Assembly (NCBI RefSeq): GCF_900104345.1
Contig: NZ_FNJN01000004.1
Coordinates: 124,802 to 188,801 of the forward strand
Source: Microbacterium testaceum StLB037
GTDB lineage: Bacteria; Actinomycetota; Actinomycetes; Actinomycetales; Microbacteriaceae
DNA: 64,000 bases
Direction: 5' to 3'
In this document: positions 49,615 to 59,006 of the stretch, one piece after another
How the letters are laid out: each line of letters begins with the position of its first letter
Position numbering within the stretch: the first letter of the stretch is position 1
The notes under the pieces: generated by a model
The model's input: only the letters and a program-made list of their open reading frames with translations
Told to the model about the DNA's origin: nothing
The model's database searches: none
Translations under genes and position numbers: made by a program

Positions 49615-50517
49615 GTGACCGTCTCCGAGCTCTTCGACCCCGCGGAATGGACCCTGGCGCCCGGCGCCGAGGACTACACCGACATCACCGCCCACGTCAC
49701 GCACGACGGTCGGGTCGCGCGTATCGCCTTCGATCGTCCCGAGGTGCGAAACGCGTTCCGCCCGCACACGGTCGACGAGCTGTACCGCGCCCTCGACATC
49801 GCGCGCCAGGATCATCGCATCGGCGTCGTCCTGCTCACCGGCAACGGCCCGAGCCCCAAGGACGGCGGCTGGGCGTTCTGCTCCGGTGGTGACCAGCGCA
49901 TCCGCGGCCGCGACGGCTACAAGTACTCCGAAGACGAGACGACCGTGCACGACCCCGGTCGCGCGGGTCGCCTGCACATCCTCGAGGTGCAGCGGCTCAT
50001 CCGGTTCATGCCGAAGGTCGTCATCGCGGTCGTCCCGGGGTGGGCGGCGGGTGGCGGGCACTCGCTCAACGTCGTGTGCGATCTCTCCATCGCGAGCGCC
50101 GAACACGGTCGTTTCAAGCAGACGGATGCCGACGTGGGCTCGTTCGACGCCGGGTACGGTTCCGCGTACTTCGCGCGCCAGATCGGCCAGAAGTTCGCGC
50201 GCGAGATCTTCTTCCTCGCCGAGGAGTACTCCGCCGAGCGCGCGTACGAGATGGGCGCGGTCAACCGCGTCGTGCCGCACGCCGAGCTCGAGCGCGAGGC
50301 CCTCTCGATGGCGCGCACGATCCTGACGAAATCGCCGACCGCGATCCGCATGCTCAAGTACGCCTTCAACGCCGTCGACGACGGTCTCGTCGGCCAGCAG
50401 TTGTTCGCCGGCGAGGCGACGCGCCTCGCCTACGGCACCGACGAAGCGGCCGAGGGGCGCGACTCGTTCCTCGAGAAGCGCGACCCCGACTGGTCCGACG
50501 TCCCGTGGCACTACTGA
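49615..50517 (+). CDS. menB: 1,4-Dihydroxy-2-naphthoyl-CoA synthase
   Basis: This 300-residue crotonase-fold enzyme closes the second ring of the naphthoquinone, turning o-succinylbenzoyl-CoA into DHNA-CoA. The oxyanion and active-site motifs are FCSGGDQRIRG, VPGWAAGGGHSLNVVCDLSIAS, and DADVGSFDAGYGSAYFARQIG with the essential Asp/Ser/Tyr. It is the first gene of menB-menE-menA. GTG at 49615 follows TAGGCT by 6 nt. Confidence 0.96.
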   Translation: MTVSELFDPAEWTLAPGAEDYTDITAHVTHDGRVARIAFDRPEVRNAFRPHTVDELYRALDIARQDHRIGVVLLTGNGPSPKDGGWAFCSGGDQRIRGRDGYKYSEDETTVHDPGRAGRLHILEVQRLIRFMPKVVIAVVPGWAAGGGHSLNVVCDLSIASAEHGRFKQTDADVGSFDAGYGSAYFARQIGQKFAREIFFLAEEYSAERAYEMGAVNRVVPHAELEREALSMARTILTKSPTAIRMLKYAFNAVDDGLVGQQLFAGEATRLAYGTDEAAEGRDSFLEKRDPDWSDVPWHY

Positions 50518-50533
50518 CCGCCGGAGTCCCCTC

Positions 50534-51694
50534 GTGAGGCTCGAGCCGGCGGCATCCGACGATCCGCGCGACGTGCTGCGCGCTCTGCGGGCGGCCGTCC
50601 TCGGCGCTGGTCCCGCCGTGGCACTCGGCGGCTCGGACCTCGCCGGTGAGGTCCCCCCGGGGACGGCGGCGGTGGTCACGACCTCGGGGTCGACGGGTGT
50701 GCCCAAGTCGGTCGTGATCAGCCGCAACGCCCTCATCGCGAGTGCGTACGCCACGGCGGCGCGCATCGGCGAGGGCGCGTGGCTGCTCGCGGTCCCCGCC
50801 ACCTACGTCGCCGGGGTGCAGGTGATCGTGCGGGCACTGCTGGCCGATCGAGAGCCCGCCGTCGTCGCGGGTCCGTTCCGCGCCGAGCCGTTCGCCGCGG
50901 CGGCCCTCGGTATGGCGTCGCACGTCGGCGGTGCCCGCGTCCCGAGCTACACCTCGCTCGTCCCCGCGCAGCTGCAGAGACTTCTGGATGCCGCCGAGCA
51001 CGACGCCACCGTGGCGCAGGCCCTGCGTTCGTTCGAAGCCATCCTGATCGGAGGGCAAGCTCTGGCGCCGGCGGTGCGAGAGCGAGCGGAGGCGGCGGGA
51101 GCACGGATCGTGCGCACCTACGGCTCGAGCGAGACCAGCGGCGGGTGCGTCTACGACGGCGTCCCGCTCGACGGCGTGGGCGTCGCGATCGTCGACGGCG
51201 AGGTGCGCCTGTCGGGACCGACACTCGCCGAGGGCTACCTCGGCGACCCCGAGCGCACGGCATCCGTCTTCCCCTCCGATGCGGCCGGCACTCGGTGGTA
51301 CCGCACGGGTGACGGGGGAGAGATCGTCGGCGGCGTGCTCAACGTCACCGGTCGCCTCGACAACGTCATCGTCTCGGGAGGGGTGAACGTCTCGCTCGAC
51401 CGGGTCGAAGCGGCCGTGCGCGGCATCCCGGGCTTGGAATCCGCCGTCGTCGTGCCGATCCCGGACACGGACTGGGGCCAGGGGTCCGCCGTGGTGGTGC
51501 CCGGAATCGATCCGTCCCGAGAGCGCGAGGTGCTCGCCGCGGTGCGCGAGGTCGTCGGTGCGGCGGTCGGGGCCCCGGCACGACCGGCCCGCGTGATCGC
51601 GATCGCCGAGGTGCCCACCCTGCGCTCGGGCAAACCCGATCGGGCGACGCTGCGTCGACTCGTCGGCGAGGGCTCGCCGGACCCGCGGGATTAG
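50534..51694 (+). CDS. menE: o-Succinylbenzoate--CoA ligase
   Basis: This 386-residue short adenylate-forming enzyme activates o-succinylbenzoate with ATP and CoA. The AMP-binding loop is VVTTSGSTGVPKSVV (about 47-61), with later motifs TYGSSETSGG, YRTGDGG, GRLDNVIVSGGVNVSL and the catalytic lysine in LRSGKPDR near the C-terminus. It starts GTG at 50534, 16 bp after menB, with CGGAG upstream. It is shorter than general acyl-CoA ligases, as usual for actinobacterial MenE. Confidence 0.93.
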   Translation: MRLEPAASDDPRDVLRALRAAVLGAGPAVALGGSDLAGEVPPGTAAVVTTSGSTGVPKSVVISRNALIASAYATAARIGEGAWLLAVPATYVAGVQVIVRALLADREPAVVAGPFRAEPFAAAALGMASHVGGARVPSYTSLVPAQLQRLLDAAEHDATVAQALRSFEAILIGGQALAPAVRERAEAAGARIVRTYGSSETSGGCVYDGVPLDGVGVAIVDGEVRLSGPTLAEGYLGDPERTASVFPSDAAGTRWYRTGDGGEIVGGVLNVTGRLDNVIVSGGVNVSLDRVEAAVRGIPGLESAVVVPIPDTDWGQGSAVVVPGIDPSREREVLAAVREVVGAAVGAPARPARVIAIAEVPTLRSGKPDRATLRRLVGEGSPDPRD

Positions 51695-51697
51695 ACT
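51692..51697 (+). promoter_or_regulatory. -10 element of menA
   Basis: TAGACT, 8 nt before the GTG at 51706, overlapping the menE stop. Confidence 0.35.
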
Positions 51698-51705
51698 GAC
51701 CCCTC

Positions 51706-52677
51706 GTGGCAGCACAGTTTCGCAAGCGTCCGAACACCGCCAAGAAGCGTCATCCGGGCGGCAACCCGCAGAAGGCGAAGAGCGGTGCGCCGCAGGCGGT
51801 CACGCCCGCCACCGCGCGGGACTGGATCGCCGCCGCGCGCCTGCGCACGCTGCCGCTCGCCATCACCCCCGTGCTCATCGGTACGGGGGCTGCGACCCTC
51901 GTCGACGACCAGTTGCACGGGGTGATCGCCCTCGCGTGTCTCGCCGTCGCCTTCGCGCTGCAGATCGGCGTCAACTACGCCAACGACTACTCCGACGGCA
52001 TCCGCGGCACCGATGACGTGCGTGTCGGCCCGGGGCGCCTCACCGGCGGCAAGAAGGCGAAGCCGCGGACCGTGCTGATCGTCGCGCTGTCGTTCTTCGC
52101 TCTCGCCGCGGTGATCGGGCTCGCCCTGGTGATCCGCACGGGGCAGTGGTGGCTTCTCCTCGTCGGCGCCGTGTGCATCGTCGCGGCCTGGTTCTACACC
52201 GGCGGCAAGCGTCCCTACGGCTACAACGCGATGGGCGAGATCTTCGTCTTCGTGTTCTTCGGCCTGGTCGCCACCCTCGGCACGACCTGGCTGCAGGTGC
52301 TGTCTCTGCCGCAAGAGGCGTGGTTCGGGGCGGTCGCCGCGGGGCTCCTCGCCTGCGCGGTGCTGCTGGCGAACAACCTGCGCGACATCGACCAGGACCG
52401 TCTCGCGGGAAAGCGCACCCTCTCGGTTCTCATCGGCCGTCGCGCGACCCAGGTGCTGTTCACGGTCTTCGTGCTCGCACCCTTCGCGATCGCCGCGTTC
52501 CTCGCCCTGGTCTACCCGCTGGCCTGGCTCGAGGGGATCCCGCTGCTCGGCGGGCTCGCCGCGATCCTCATCGTGTGGACCTACCGCGCCCCGCGCGAGC
52601 TGATCACCGCGCTCCAGGTGACGAGCTTCACCTCGGTGGCGTACGGCGCGGTCCTCTTCGCGGCGTTCGCGGTCTGA
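51706..52677 (+). CDS. menA: 1,4-Dihydroxy-2-naphthoate polyprenyltransferase
   Basis: This 323-residue UbiA-family membrane enzyme joins the polyprenyl chain to DHNA. The two Asp-rich motifs are NYANDYSDGIRGTDD (first) and NNLRDIDQDRLAGKRT (second), among about eight or nine transmembrane helices. The first 35 residues form a basic, non-membrane extension. It starts GTG at 51706. It converges on the DUF4229 gene. Confidence 0.95.
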   Translation: MAAQFRKRPNTAKKRHPGGNPQKAKSGAPQAVTPATARDWIAAARLRTLPLAITPVLIGTGAATLVDDQLHGVIALACLAVAFALQIGVNYANDYSDGIRGTDDVRVGPGRLTGGKKAKPRTVLIVALSFFALAAVIGLALVIRTGQWWLLLVGAVCIVAAWFYTGGKRPYGYNAMGEIFVFVFFGLVATLGTTWLQVLSLPQEAWFGAVAAGLLACAVLLANNLRDIDQDRLAGKRTLSVLIGRRATQVLFTVFVLAPFAIAAFLALVYPLAWLEGIPLLGGLAAILIVWTYRAPRELITALQVTSFTSVAYGAVLFAAFAV

Positions 52678-52701
52678 CTCGCGCACGATCGGCGCCCGGG
52701 C

Positions 52702-53028
52702 TCAGGCGCGCGGAGCCTCGGGCGTCGCGTCCGGACCGTCGGTGCGCGTGGCATCCACCACCGCATCCTCGGCGTCGGCGTCGGTCTCGGCGCCCGTCCG
52801 GCGACCGGTCGTCGCGCGCTGCGCACGACGCTCGGCGAGACCGCCGGTGACCTTGGCGAGCGGGCGGCGCAGGAACAGCGTCGACAGGCTCAGCCCGATG
52901 AGGGCGGCGAAGATCGCTGCGAGCCACGGCAGCTCCTGGAAAACCGGGAACAGCAGCAGGATGCCGAGGGGCACGAGGAAGGCGAGCAGACGCAGCACCG
53001 TGTAGACGAGGGCCGAACGTGCACGCAT
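52702..53028 (-). CDS. DUF4229 membrane protein
   Basis: This 108-residue protein has two transmembrane helices (about 7-28 and 33-53) followed by a basic stretch RRPLAKVTGGLAERRAQR and an acidic disordered tail, the usual DUF4229 layout. The function is unknown, but the gene is commonly found inside actinobacterial menaquinone clusters. TAGACT lies 6 nt before the ATG at 53028. Confidence 0.8.
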   Translation of the reverse strand: MRARSALVYTVLRLLAFLVPLGILLLFPVFQELPWLAAIFAALIGLSLSTLFLRRPLAKVTGGLAERRAQRATTGRRTGAETDADAEDAVVDATRTDGPDATPEAPRA

Positions 53029-53034
53029 GCCCCC

Positions 53035-53040
53035 AGTCTA
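53035..53040 (-). promoter_or_regulatory. -10 element of DUF4229 gene (leaderless)
   Basis: TAGACT, 6 nt before the ATG at 53028. Confidence 0.55.
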
Positions 53041-53125
53041 CGGCGGGCACCCACGGCCCCGATCCGGGTCGTTCGACGGCGGAAGACCGTGCGCCCACTC
53101 CGGGCCGCTGTCCAGCCGACGCACG

Positions 53126-53131
53126 TAGAAT
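53126..53131 (+). promoter_or_regulatory. -10 element of PLDc_N gene (leaderless)
   Basis: TAGAAT, 6 nt before the ATG at 53138. Likely also drives menD. Confidence 0.55.
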
Positions 53132-53137
53132 CAGGTC

Positions 53138-53554
53138 ATGGCACGGTTGCTTCTCATCCTGGCGCTCGTGGCGACCGTCTTCTGGGTCTACACGATCGTG
53201 GACTGCGCCGTGCAGAGCCCCTCTCGTCACCGCGGCGTCAACAAGCCCGCGTGGATGGCGATCGTGATCCTTCTGCCCGTGCTCGGCGGCATCCTGTGGT
53301 TCGCCATCGGCCGCGGGCGCGCCACGCAGACGGTCGTTCGACGGGCTCCCGACGACGACCCTGAGTTCCTCGGCCGCATGACCGCCTCGGCGCGCGCCGA
53401 CCAGGACGAGCGGATCCGTCGCCTCGAAGAAGAGCTGGCGCAGCTCGACTCCGAGGCCGAAGATCCCCAGCTTCCTCAGAAGACGACCGATCCGGGCGAC
53501 ACCCCCGGCAAGGGCGACGACGACACCCGCGACCAGCGCGGCGCTGTCGGCTGA
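53138..53554 (+). CDS. PLD nuclease N-terminal-like (PLDc_N) membrane protein
   Basis: This 138-residue protein has two transmembrane segments (about 2-24 and 38-56) of the PLDc_N type: YTIVDCAVQS, then NKPAWMAIVILLPVLGGILWFAIGRGR. The rest is a charged coiled-coil-like tail (RIRRLEEELAQL, about 88-99) and a disordered end. No phospholipase domain is present. It precedes menD by 3 bp and is probably co-transcribed with it. Confidence 0.85.
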   Translation: MARLLLILALVATVFWVYTIVDCAVQSPSRHRGVNKPAWMAIVILLPVLGGILWFAIGRGRATQTVVRRAPDDDPEFLGRMTASARADQDERIRRLEEELAQLDSEAEDPQLPQKTTDPGDTPGKGDDDTRDQRGAVG

Positions 53555-53557
53555 CCC

Positions 53558-55330
53558 GTGGTCGACACCGCGCGTACCGCCGCGCCCGCCACCGACGCGG
53601 CCGCGGCCCTGCTGGCCGGGCTCGTCTCCCGCGGCGTGCGGCACATCGTCGTCAGCCCGGGATCACGCTCCCAGGCGCTGGCCCTCGTCGCCGCCGAGCT
53701 CGAACGGGCGGGGCTCATTCATCTGCACGTGCGCATAGACGAGCGCGTCGCGGGCTTCACGGCCCTCGGGATCGGACGCGAGACCGGGATGCCGGCGGCC
53801 GTCGTCTGCACGTCGGGCACCGCCGTCGCGAACCTGGTGCCGGCCGCCCTCGAGGCGCATCACGCGGGTGTTCCCCTTCTGCTGCTCACCGCCGATCGCC
53901 CCCCGGAGCTGCGCGGGGTAGGCGCCAACCAGACCACCCGACAGCCGGGACTGTTCCGTTCCGCCGTCCGGCTCGAAGCCGACCTCGCGGTTCCGGAGGC
54001 GACCGACGACGGCGCCACCGGCGAGCAGACCGCGGAGCTCGATGCGGTGGCCGCCGCAGCGCTCGAGGCCGCCCTCGGCGAGGGTGCCCGCGCGGCAGGG
54101 CCCGTGCACCTGAACGTACCGTTCCGGGAGCCGCTCGCCGGCGCCGCGCCGGCGTGGCTCGCGGAGCGGGCGGCATCCGGTGCCGTTCCCGCTGAAGAGA
54201 ACAGCGACGGCTCCGGGGCGCTCTACCAGGGCGGCGGGGGCATCGGCGAGGCCGACGTGGCACCTGTCGCCGAGGCGGCGCACGTGGTCGACCCCGGTCC
54301 GCGGACGGTGGTCGTCGCGGGCGCGGACGCCGGGGACGCGGCGGAGCAGTTCGCCCACGACGGCGGCTTCCCCCTCGTGGCGGAGATCGTCAGCGGCGCG
54401 CGCTTCGGGCGCCAGATCGTGCACGGCTACCGCGCCCTGCTGAGTGACCCCGAGCTCGGCGGCCGCGTCGAGCGCGTCGTCGTGTTCGGCCGTCCGACGC
54501 TCAGCCGCGAGGTCACGCGCCTGCTCATGCGCGACGACGTTGAAGTCCTCGCCGTGCGCGGGCCGGGCGAGCCCGTGAACCTGAACGGCTCGACGCTGGC
54601 GGTCGACGCGGTGCGAGTCGGCTCGGGAGCCGCTGACCGCGCGTGGCTCGGAGACTGGATGCGCGCCTCGCGCGCCGCCGCCGTCGACCTCTCGCCCCCG
54701 GCCCCCGACGCAGACGGACTCGCCTCCGCCGTGCCGCACGAACGGCTCGGCGCGATCAACGCCGAGGTCGAGGTCATGCGTGCACCCCTGGATCGCGCCG
54801 CCCTCGTCGACGCGCTGTGGCGCGCGAGCTGGCCCCACGATCGGCTCGTCTTCGGGTCCTCGCGCATCGTGCGCGTCGCCGACGAACTTCTGGGCGGCAA
54901 GAAGGTCGCCGTGCACTCGAACCGCGGCCTTGCGGGCATCGACGGAACCATCGCCACGGCCACGGGTGTCGCACTCGCCAGCCAGGTCGACGAACGCCCC
55001 GGCGTGACGCGTCTGCTCCTCGGCGATCTCGCGTTCCTGCACGACATGGGTGCGTTGCTCCTTCCCCCCGGCGAGATCGAGCCCCGCTTGCAGGTCGTGG
55101 TCGGAAACGACGGTGGGGGCACGATCTTCGACGGTCTCGAGGTCGCCACGGTCGCCGGTGACGACGCGATGTCGCGCGTGCAGTACACCCCGCAGACGGC
55201 CCGGCTCGAGCAGCTCGCTCTCGCGTTCGGGTGGGAGTACCACCGGTGCACCACGCGTGTCGCCCTCGACCAGGTGCTCACCGCTCCCACCGGCGGTCGG
55301 CAGCTGATCGAAGTGCCCCTTCCGCGCTGA
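53558..55330 (+). CDS. menD: SEPHCHC synthase (2-succinyl-5-enolpyruvyl-6-hydroxy-3-cyclohexene-1-carboxylate synthase)
   Basis: This 590-residue thiamine diphosphate enzyme condenses isochorismate with 2-oxoglutarate. The N-terminal PYR domain has VVSPGSRSQALAL, HVRIDERVAGFTALG (the catalytic glutamate lies in IDER) and VCTSGTAVANLVPA. The C-terminal PP domain has SNRGLAGIDGTIATATG, LLGDLAFLHDMGALLL and VVGNDGGGTIFDGLE. It starts GTG at 53558, 3 bp after the PLDc_N gene. Full length. Confidence 0.96.
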   Translation: MVDTARTAAPATDAAAALLAGLVSRGVRHIVVSPGSRSQALALVAAELERAGLIHLHVRIDERVAGFTALGIGRETGMPAAVVCTSGTAVANLVPAALEAHHAGVPLLLLTADRPPELRGVGANQTTRQPGLFRSAVRLEADLAVPEATDDGATGEQTAELDAVAAAALEAALGEGARAAGPVHLNVPFREPLAGAAPAWLAERAASGAVPAEENSDGSGALYQGGGGIGEADVAPVAEAAHVVDPGPRTVVVAGADAGDAAEQFAHDGGFPLVAEIVSGARFGRQIVHGYRALLSDPELGGRVERVVVFGRPTLSREVTRLLMRDDVEVLAVRGPGEPVNLNGSTLAVDAVRVGSGAADRAWLGDWMRASRAAAVDLSPPAPDADGLASAVPHERLGAINAEVEVMRAPLDRAALVDALWRASWPHDRLVFGSSRIVRVADELLGGKKVAVHSNRGLAGIDGTIATATGVALASQVDERPGVTRLLLGDLAFLHDMGALLLPPGEIEPRLQVVVGNDGGGTIFDGLEVATVAGDDAMSRVQYTPQTARLEQLALAFGWEYHRCTTRVALDQVLTAPTGGRQLIEVPLPR

Positions 55331-55410
55331 CCGAGCGGCATCCGTTCCCGCGGCTCGGCATCGTCGTCAACGGGTGGCGGAGATTCCGGATGCCACGGCA
55401 CGATGTCGGG

Positions 55411-56268
55411 ATGAGCACGAGCAGCAGATGGTCCACGCCCGCCGCCGACGCCCTGCGCGTGGAGCCCGGATTCCGCCTCGCCGACATCGATCCGCGATCC
55501 ACGCCCGGCTACGACGGCGACAAGGCCGACGGTCGCGCCGACCTCGACGCGGGCCGAGCGCCGTTGGAGGGGCTGCAGGAACGCCTCTTCGCGCAGAGCG
55601 TCGCGGGCACGGCCACGGGCTCGGTACTGCTCGTGCTGCAGGCGATGGACACCGCGGGCAAGGGCGGGATCGTCCGGCACGTCGTGGGTGCCGTCGACCC
55701 CCAGGGCGTCGAACTCGCCTCGTTCAAGAAACCCACCGCCGAGGAACTCGAGCACGACTTCCTCTGGCGCATCGAGAAGCGTCTGCCCGACGCGGGGCGC
55801 CTCGGCGTCTTCGATCGCTCGCACTACGAGGACGTCCTCATCGGTCGGGTGCGCGAGCTCGCGCCGCACGATGAGATCGAGCGCCGCTACGGCGCGATCG
55901 TCTCGTTCGAGGCGCAGGCCGCCGAGATGGGCATCCGCGTGGTGAAGGTCATGCTGCACATCTCGAAGGACGAGCAGCGGGAGCGCCTCGGCGAGCGGCT
56001 CGAACGACCCGACAAGCACTGGAAGTACAACCCCTCCGACGTGGACGAGCGCGAGCTCTGGGACGCCTACATGGACGCGTACCAGGTCGCGATCGAGCGC
56101 ACCTCGACGCCCGTCGCGCCGTGGCACGTCGTCCCGGCCGACCGCAAGTGGTACGCGCGCCTCGCCGTGCAGCAGCTGCTCATCGACGCCCTCGAAGACA
56201 TCGATCCGCGGTGGCCCGCGGCCGACTACGACGTCGAGGTCGAGAAGGGCCGGCTCGCGAACTCCTGA
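55411..56268 (+). CDS. PPK2 family polyphosphate kinase
   Basis: This 285-residue kinase moves phosphate between polyphosphate and nucleotides. Walker A is LQAMDTAGKGGIVRHV, Walker B region FDRSHYEDVLIGRV, lid RERLGERLERPDKHWKYN, and WHVVPADRKWYARLAV is the usual C-terminal motif. It belongs to the one-domain 'PPK2 nucleotide phosphotransferase' group; direction and nucleotide cannot be told. The ATG at 55411 is chosen because upstream in-frame codons run into menD. It converges on menF with 1 bp between the stop codons. Confidence 0.92.
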   Translation: MSTSSRWSTPAADALRVEPGFRLADIDPRSTPGYDGDKADGRADLDAGRAPLEGLQERLFAQSVAGTATGSVLLVLQAMDTAGKGGIVRHVVGAVDPQGVELASFKKPTAEELEHDFLWRIEKRLPDAGRLGVFDRSHYEDVLIGRVRELAPHDEIERRYGAIVSFEAQAAEMGIRVVKVMLHISKDEQRERLGERLERPDKHWKYNPSDVDERELWDAYMDAYQVAIERTSTPVAPWHVVPADRKWYARLAVQQLLIDALEDIDPRWPAADYDVEVEKGRLANS

Positions 56269-56269
56269 G

Positions 56270-57547
56270 TCAGGCCAGCGCCTCGACGATCGGGCGGAAC
56301 TTCACGCGCGTCTCGAGCAGCTCGGACTCCGGCACGCTGTCGGCGACGATGCCCGCGCCGGCGTAAGCGGTGATCGGCGCGGTCGGCGACGAGGGGGCGG
56401 CGCGGTCGATCTGCGCGCACCGCAGGGCGATGGCCCACTCGCCGTCGCCCGAGGCGGCCGTCCACCCGACCGCGCCGGCGTACCGGCCGCGGTCGAAGGG
56501 TTCGAGGCGACGGATGACGTCCATCGCCGCGGCGGTGGGGGTCCCCGCGACCGCGGCCGTCGGATGCAGCACCGAGATCAGGTCGAGTGAGGACGCGTCC
56601 TCGCTCAGCTCGCCCTCGACGTCGGTGGCCAGGTGCCAGACGTTCGGCAGCTTCAGGGTGAAGGGCTCATCCGCGGCGGCGAGCGCCGAGGTGTGGGGCC
56701 CGAGGGCCTTGAGCACGCTCTGCACGGCGAACCGGTGTTCGTCCTGGTCCTTCGTGCTCCGGGTGAGACCGATGGATGCCGCGACATCGGCGTCGGCGTC
56801 ACCGCCGCGCGCGACGGTACCGGCGAGGACGCGAGCGGTCACCGTTCCGCCGGAGACGGTGACGAGGGTCTCGGGGCTCGCGCCGATGAGTCCGTCGACC
56901 GCGAAGACCCAGCAGTCGGGGTACCCCTCGAGCAGGGACCGGACGAGGCGCCGCAGGTCGGACCCGGCGGGGACGGTGCCCGTGATGTCGCGGGCGAGGA
57001 CGACCTTGCCCACCTCGCGGCGGCCGATGGCCTCGATGGCCTGGCGGACGGCATCCTGATACTTCTCCGCCGTCTGCCGACCGGGGCCGAGCGTCGCGGA
57101 CCAGTGCGGACCGAAGGGGGAGCGGGGTGGGAGCTCGGGTTCGGGCCCGTCGGGGGTGTCGTCGAAGGCGAGGCGGGTGACCCACGCACGGCCGCTGTGG
57201 CGACCGACGATCATGCCGGGCACGCGCAGGACGTTCTCGCGCTCCGAGTGCGGATCGAACACGAACGACCCGAATGCCACGAGGCCCGTGCCCGGCAGCT
57301 GCACGGGGTCGTCGATCTCGGCGGCGGCGGCGATCGCGCGCCACCGCTCCGAGATGGTGGCGTCGCCCGGCTGCTCTCCGGCGTACCGCAGCGTCAGCAG
57401 GTCGCCGAAGGCCGCGAGCGACTCTCCGCGGCGGCTCCAGAACAGGGGGTCGTACGGGGTCGTGTAGGCGAGGACATCGTCCATCGGGGGCAGCTCGCGC
57501 GTGACCACGCGCAGGCGCGGCACGACGTCTTCCGCGGGTTCGAGCAC
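56270..57547 (-). CDS. menF: Isochorismate synthase
   Basis: This 425-residue chorismate-binding enzyme makes isochorismate, the entry step to menaquinone. Landmarks are GKVVLARDITGTV, FAVDGLIGASPETLVTV, LPNVWHLATDVEGEL, LHPTAAVAGTPTAAA and FDRGRYAGAVGW. It starts GTG at 57547, 7 nt after TACGCT. It is transcribed opposite to menD and menG. A siderophore role (EntC/DhbC) is not excluded by sequence alone, but the context favours MenF. Confidence 0.92.
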   Translation of the reverse strand: MLEPAEDVVPRLRVVTRELPPMDDVLAYTTPYDPLFWSRRGESLAAFGDLLTLRYAGEQPGDATISERWRAIAAAAEIDDPVQLPGTGLVAFGSFVFDPHSERENVLRVPGMIVGRHSGRAWVTRLAFDDTPDGPEPELPPRSPFGPHWSATLGPGRQTAEKYQDAVRQAIEAIGRREVGKVVLARDITGTVPAGSDLRRLVRSLLEGYPDCWVFAVDGLIGASPETLVTVSGGTVTARVLAGTVARGGDADADVAASIGLTRSTKDQDEHRFAVQSVLKALGPHTSALAAADEPFTLKLPNVWHLATDVEGELSEDASSLDLISVLHPTAAVAGTPTAAAMDVIRRLEPFDRGRYAGAVGWTAASGDGEWAIALRCAQIDRAAPSSPTAPITAYAGAGIVADSVPESELLETRVKFRPIVEALA

Positions 57548-57554
57548 GTCTTTC

Positions 57555-57560
57555 AGCGTA
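57555..57560 (-). promoter_or_regulatory. -10 element of menF
   Basis: TACGCT, 7 nt before the GTG at 57547. Confidence 0.4.
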
Positions 57561-57640
57561 GACCCGCGGGCGGCAGCGCGGCGGGACGGGTGACCGGGAT
57601 GCTTCGGCGTCGAGCGAGACGGGGGTGGCCGAGCACGTTT

Positions 57641-57646
57641 TAGACT
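57641..57646 (+). promoter_or_regulatory. -10 element of DUF402 gene (leaderless)
   Basis: TAGACT, 6 nt before the ATG at 57653. Confidence 0.55.
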
Positions 57647-57652
57647 CCGAAC

Positions 57653-58216
57653 ATGGATCCTCGACCCGCCCCCGGCACCCGGCTGATGTTCGAGTGGCGC
57701 AAATGGGACGGCTCCCCGCACTGGGTGCAGGACAGCGTCTACCTCGGATCCGACGAGTGGGGCGAGTGGTTCGGCCAGCAGGTGGGGTGGCGCAGCGCGA
57801 GACCGGGCGCCGAGTTCGTCTGCCGGCAGCCGAACGTGACGCTCGTGCCGGCGACGGGGGACTGGGCATTCACCCACAACGCCGATCCGCACCCGGTCGC
57901 GGTGTACATCGACCTGGCGTGGGACGTCCGCTGGCACGATGACGGCGTGCCACGCGGCATCGACATGGACCTCGACGTCGTGCGGCGCACCGACGAGCGC
58001 GGCACCTGGGTCGACGATCGCGACGAGTGGGACGAGCACCGCGTGCAGTACGGCTACCCGGCCGAGATCGTCGAGCACCTCGAGGCCACGGCCCTCGACC
58101 TCGAGCGGCGGGTGCTCGCGCGGGAGGAGCCGTTCTCGGACGAGGTGACCGGCCCCTGGCTCGAACGCCTCGCGTCGATGGCAACCCCCGACGACCGCCC
58201 CGCGGCACGCGCCTAG
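57653..58216 (+). CDS. DUF402 (FomD-like) protein
   Basis: This 187-residue protein has a DUF402 barrel: PGTRLMFEWRKWDGSPHW near the start, DPHPVAVYIDLAWDVRWHDDG (about 80-100), GIDMDLDVVRR and a DEHRVQYGYPAEIVEH helix. Relatives hydrolyse nucleotide-linked phosphonates or other nucleotides; the substrate here is unknown. Its last codons contain the TAGACT promoter element of menG. Confidence 0.82.
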   Translation: MDPRPAPGTRLMFEWRKWDGSPHWVQDSVYLGSDEWGEWFGQQVGWRSARPGAEFVCRQPNVTLVPATGDWAFTHNADPHPVAVYIDLAWDVRWHDDGVPRGIDMDLDVVRRTDERGTWVDDRDEWDEHRVQYGYPAEIVEHLEATALDLERRVLAREEPFSDEVTGPWLERLASMATPDDRPAARA

Positions 58217-58219
58217 ACT
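58214..58219 (+). promoter_or_regulatory. -10 element of menG (leaderless)
   Basis: TAGACT, 6 nt before the GTG at 58226; the hexamer contains the DUF402 stop codon. Confidence 0.55.
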
Positions 58220-58225
58220 CGACGG

Positions 58226-58945
58226 GTGAGCAGCGACCCCAACCGCGCCGATCTCGGCAAAGACCCGAAGCGCGTCAGCGGAATGTTCGACCAGGTCGCC
58301 GCGGCCTACGACCGCACGAACTCCGTGCTCAGTCTCGGAAACGACCGCTTCTGGCGCGTCGCGACGCTGCGCGCGGTCGCTCCGCAGCGCGGGGAGCGCA
58401 TCCTCGACCTGGCCGCCGGCACCGGCACCTCGTCGATGGCGTTCGTGCCGAGCGGGGCCCACGTGGTCGCCGCCGACTTCTCGCGCGGCATGATCGAGGA
58501 GGGACGCCGCCGTCACGGCGACGTGCCGAACCTCGAGTTCGTGCAGGCCGACGCCACCGACCTGCCTTTCGCCGACGGCGAGTTCGACGCCGTGACGATG
58601 TCGTTCGGTCTGCGCAACGTCATCGACCCGCGTCGGGCCCTCCGCGAACTCCGCCGCGTGACCCGCCCCGGCGGGCGCATCGTGGTGTGCGAGTTCTCGC
58701 ACCCGCCGTCCCGCGCGTTCAACGGTCTCTACCGCTTCTACAACGACCGGGTCCTCCCGATCGTCGCGAAGGCCGTCAGCTCGAACGCCGAGGCCTACGA
58801 CTACCTCAACGAGTCGATCCGCGACTGGCCCGACCAGCCCACTCTCGCCGGATGGATGAGGGATGCCGGATGGGATGACGTGGCCTACCGCAACCTCACA
58901 TTCGGCATCGTCGCGCTGCACCGCGGCATCCGTCCCGCTTCTTAA
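58226..58945 (+). CDS. menG: Demethylmenaquinone methyltransferase
   Basis: This 239-residue SAM-dependent methyltransferase of the UbiE/MenG family carries out the last step of menaquinone synthesis. N-terminal [23 protein letters not shown] motif [15 protein letters not shown] (about 59-73), [29 protein letters not shown] and the C-terminal [12 protein letters not shown] are typical. It starts GTG at 58226. The side-chain synthase gene follows. Confidence 0.95.
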   Translation: MSSDPNRADLGKDPKRVSGMFDQVAAAYDRTNSVLSLGNDRFWRVATLRAVAPQRGERILDLAAGTGTSSMAFVPSGAHVVAADFSRGMIEEGRRRHGDVPNLEFVQADATDLPFADGEFDAVTMSFGLRNVIDPRRALRELRRVTRPGGRIVVCEFSHPPSRAFNGLYRFYNDRVLPIVAKAVSSNAEAYDYLNESIRDWPDQPTLAGWMRDAGWDDVAYRNLTFGIVALHRGIRPAS

Positions 58946-58994
58946 CCCCTGTCAACCGTCGAGATACCGTCGGCGGGCCCTCAGCGCGCCAGGA

Positions 58995-59000
58995 TAGGCT
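58995..59000 (+). promoter_or_regulatory. -10 element of polyprenyl synthase gene (leaderless)
   Basis: TAGGCT, 6 nt before the GTG at 59007. Confidence 0.55.
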
Positions 59001-59006
59001 GAAACC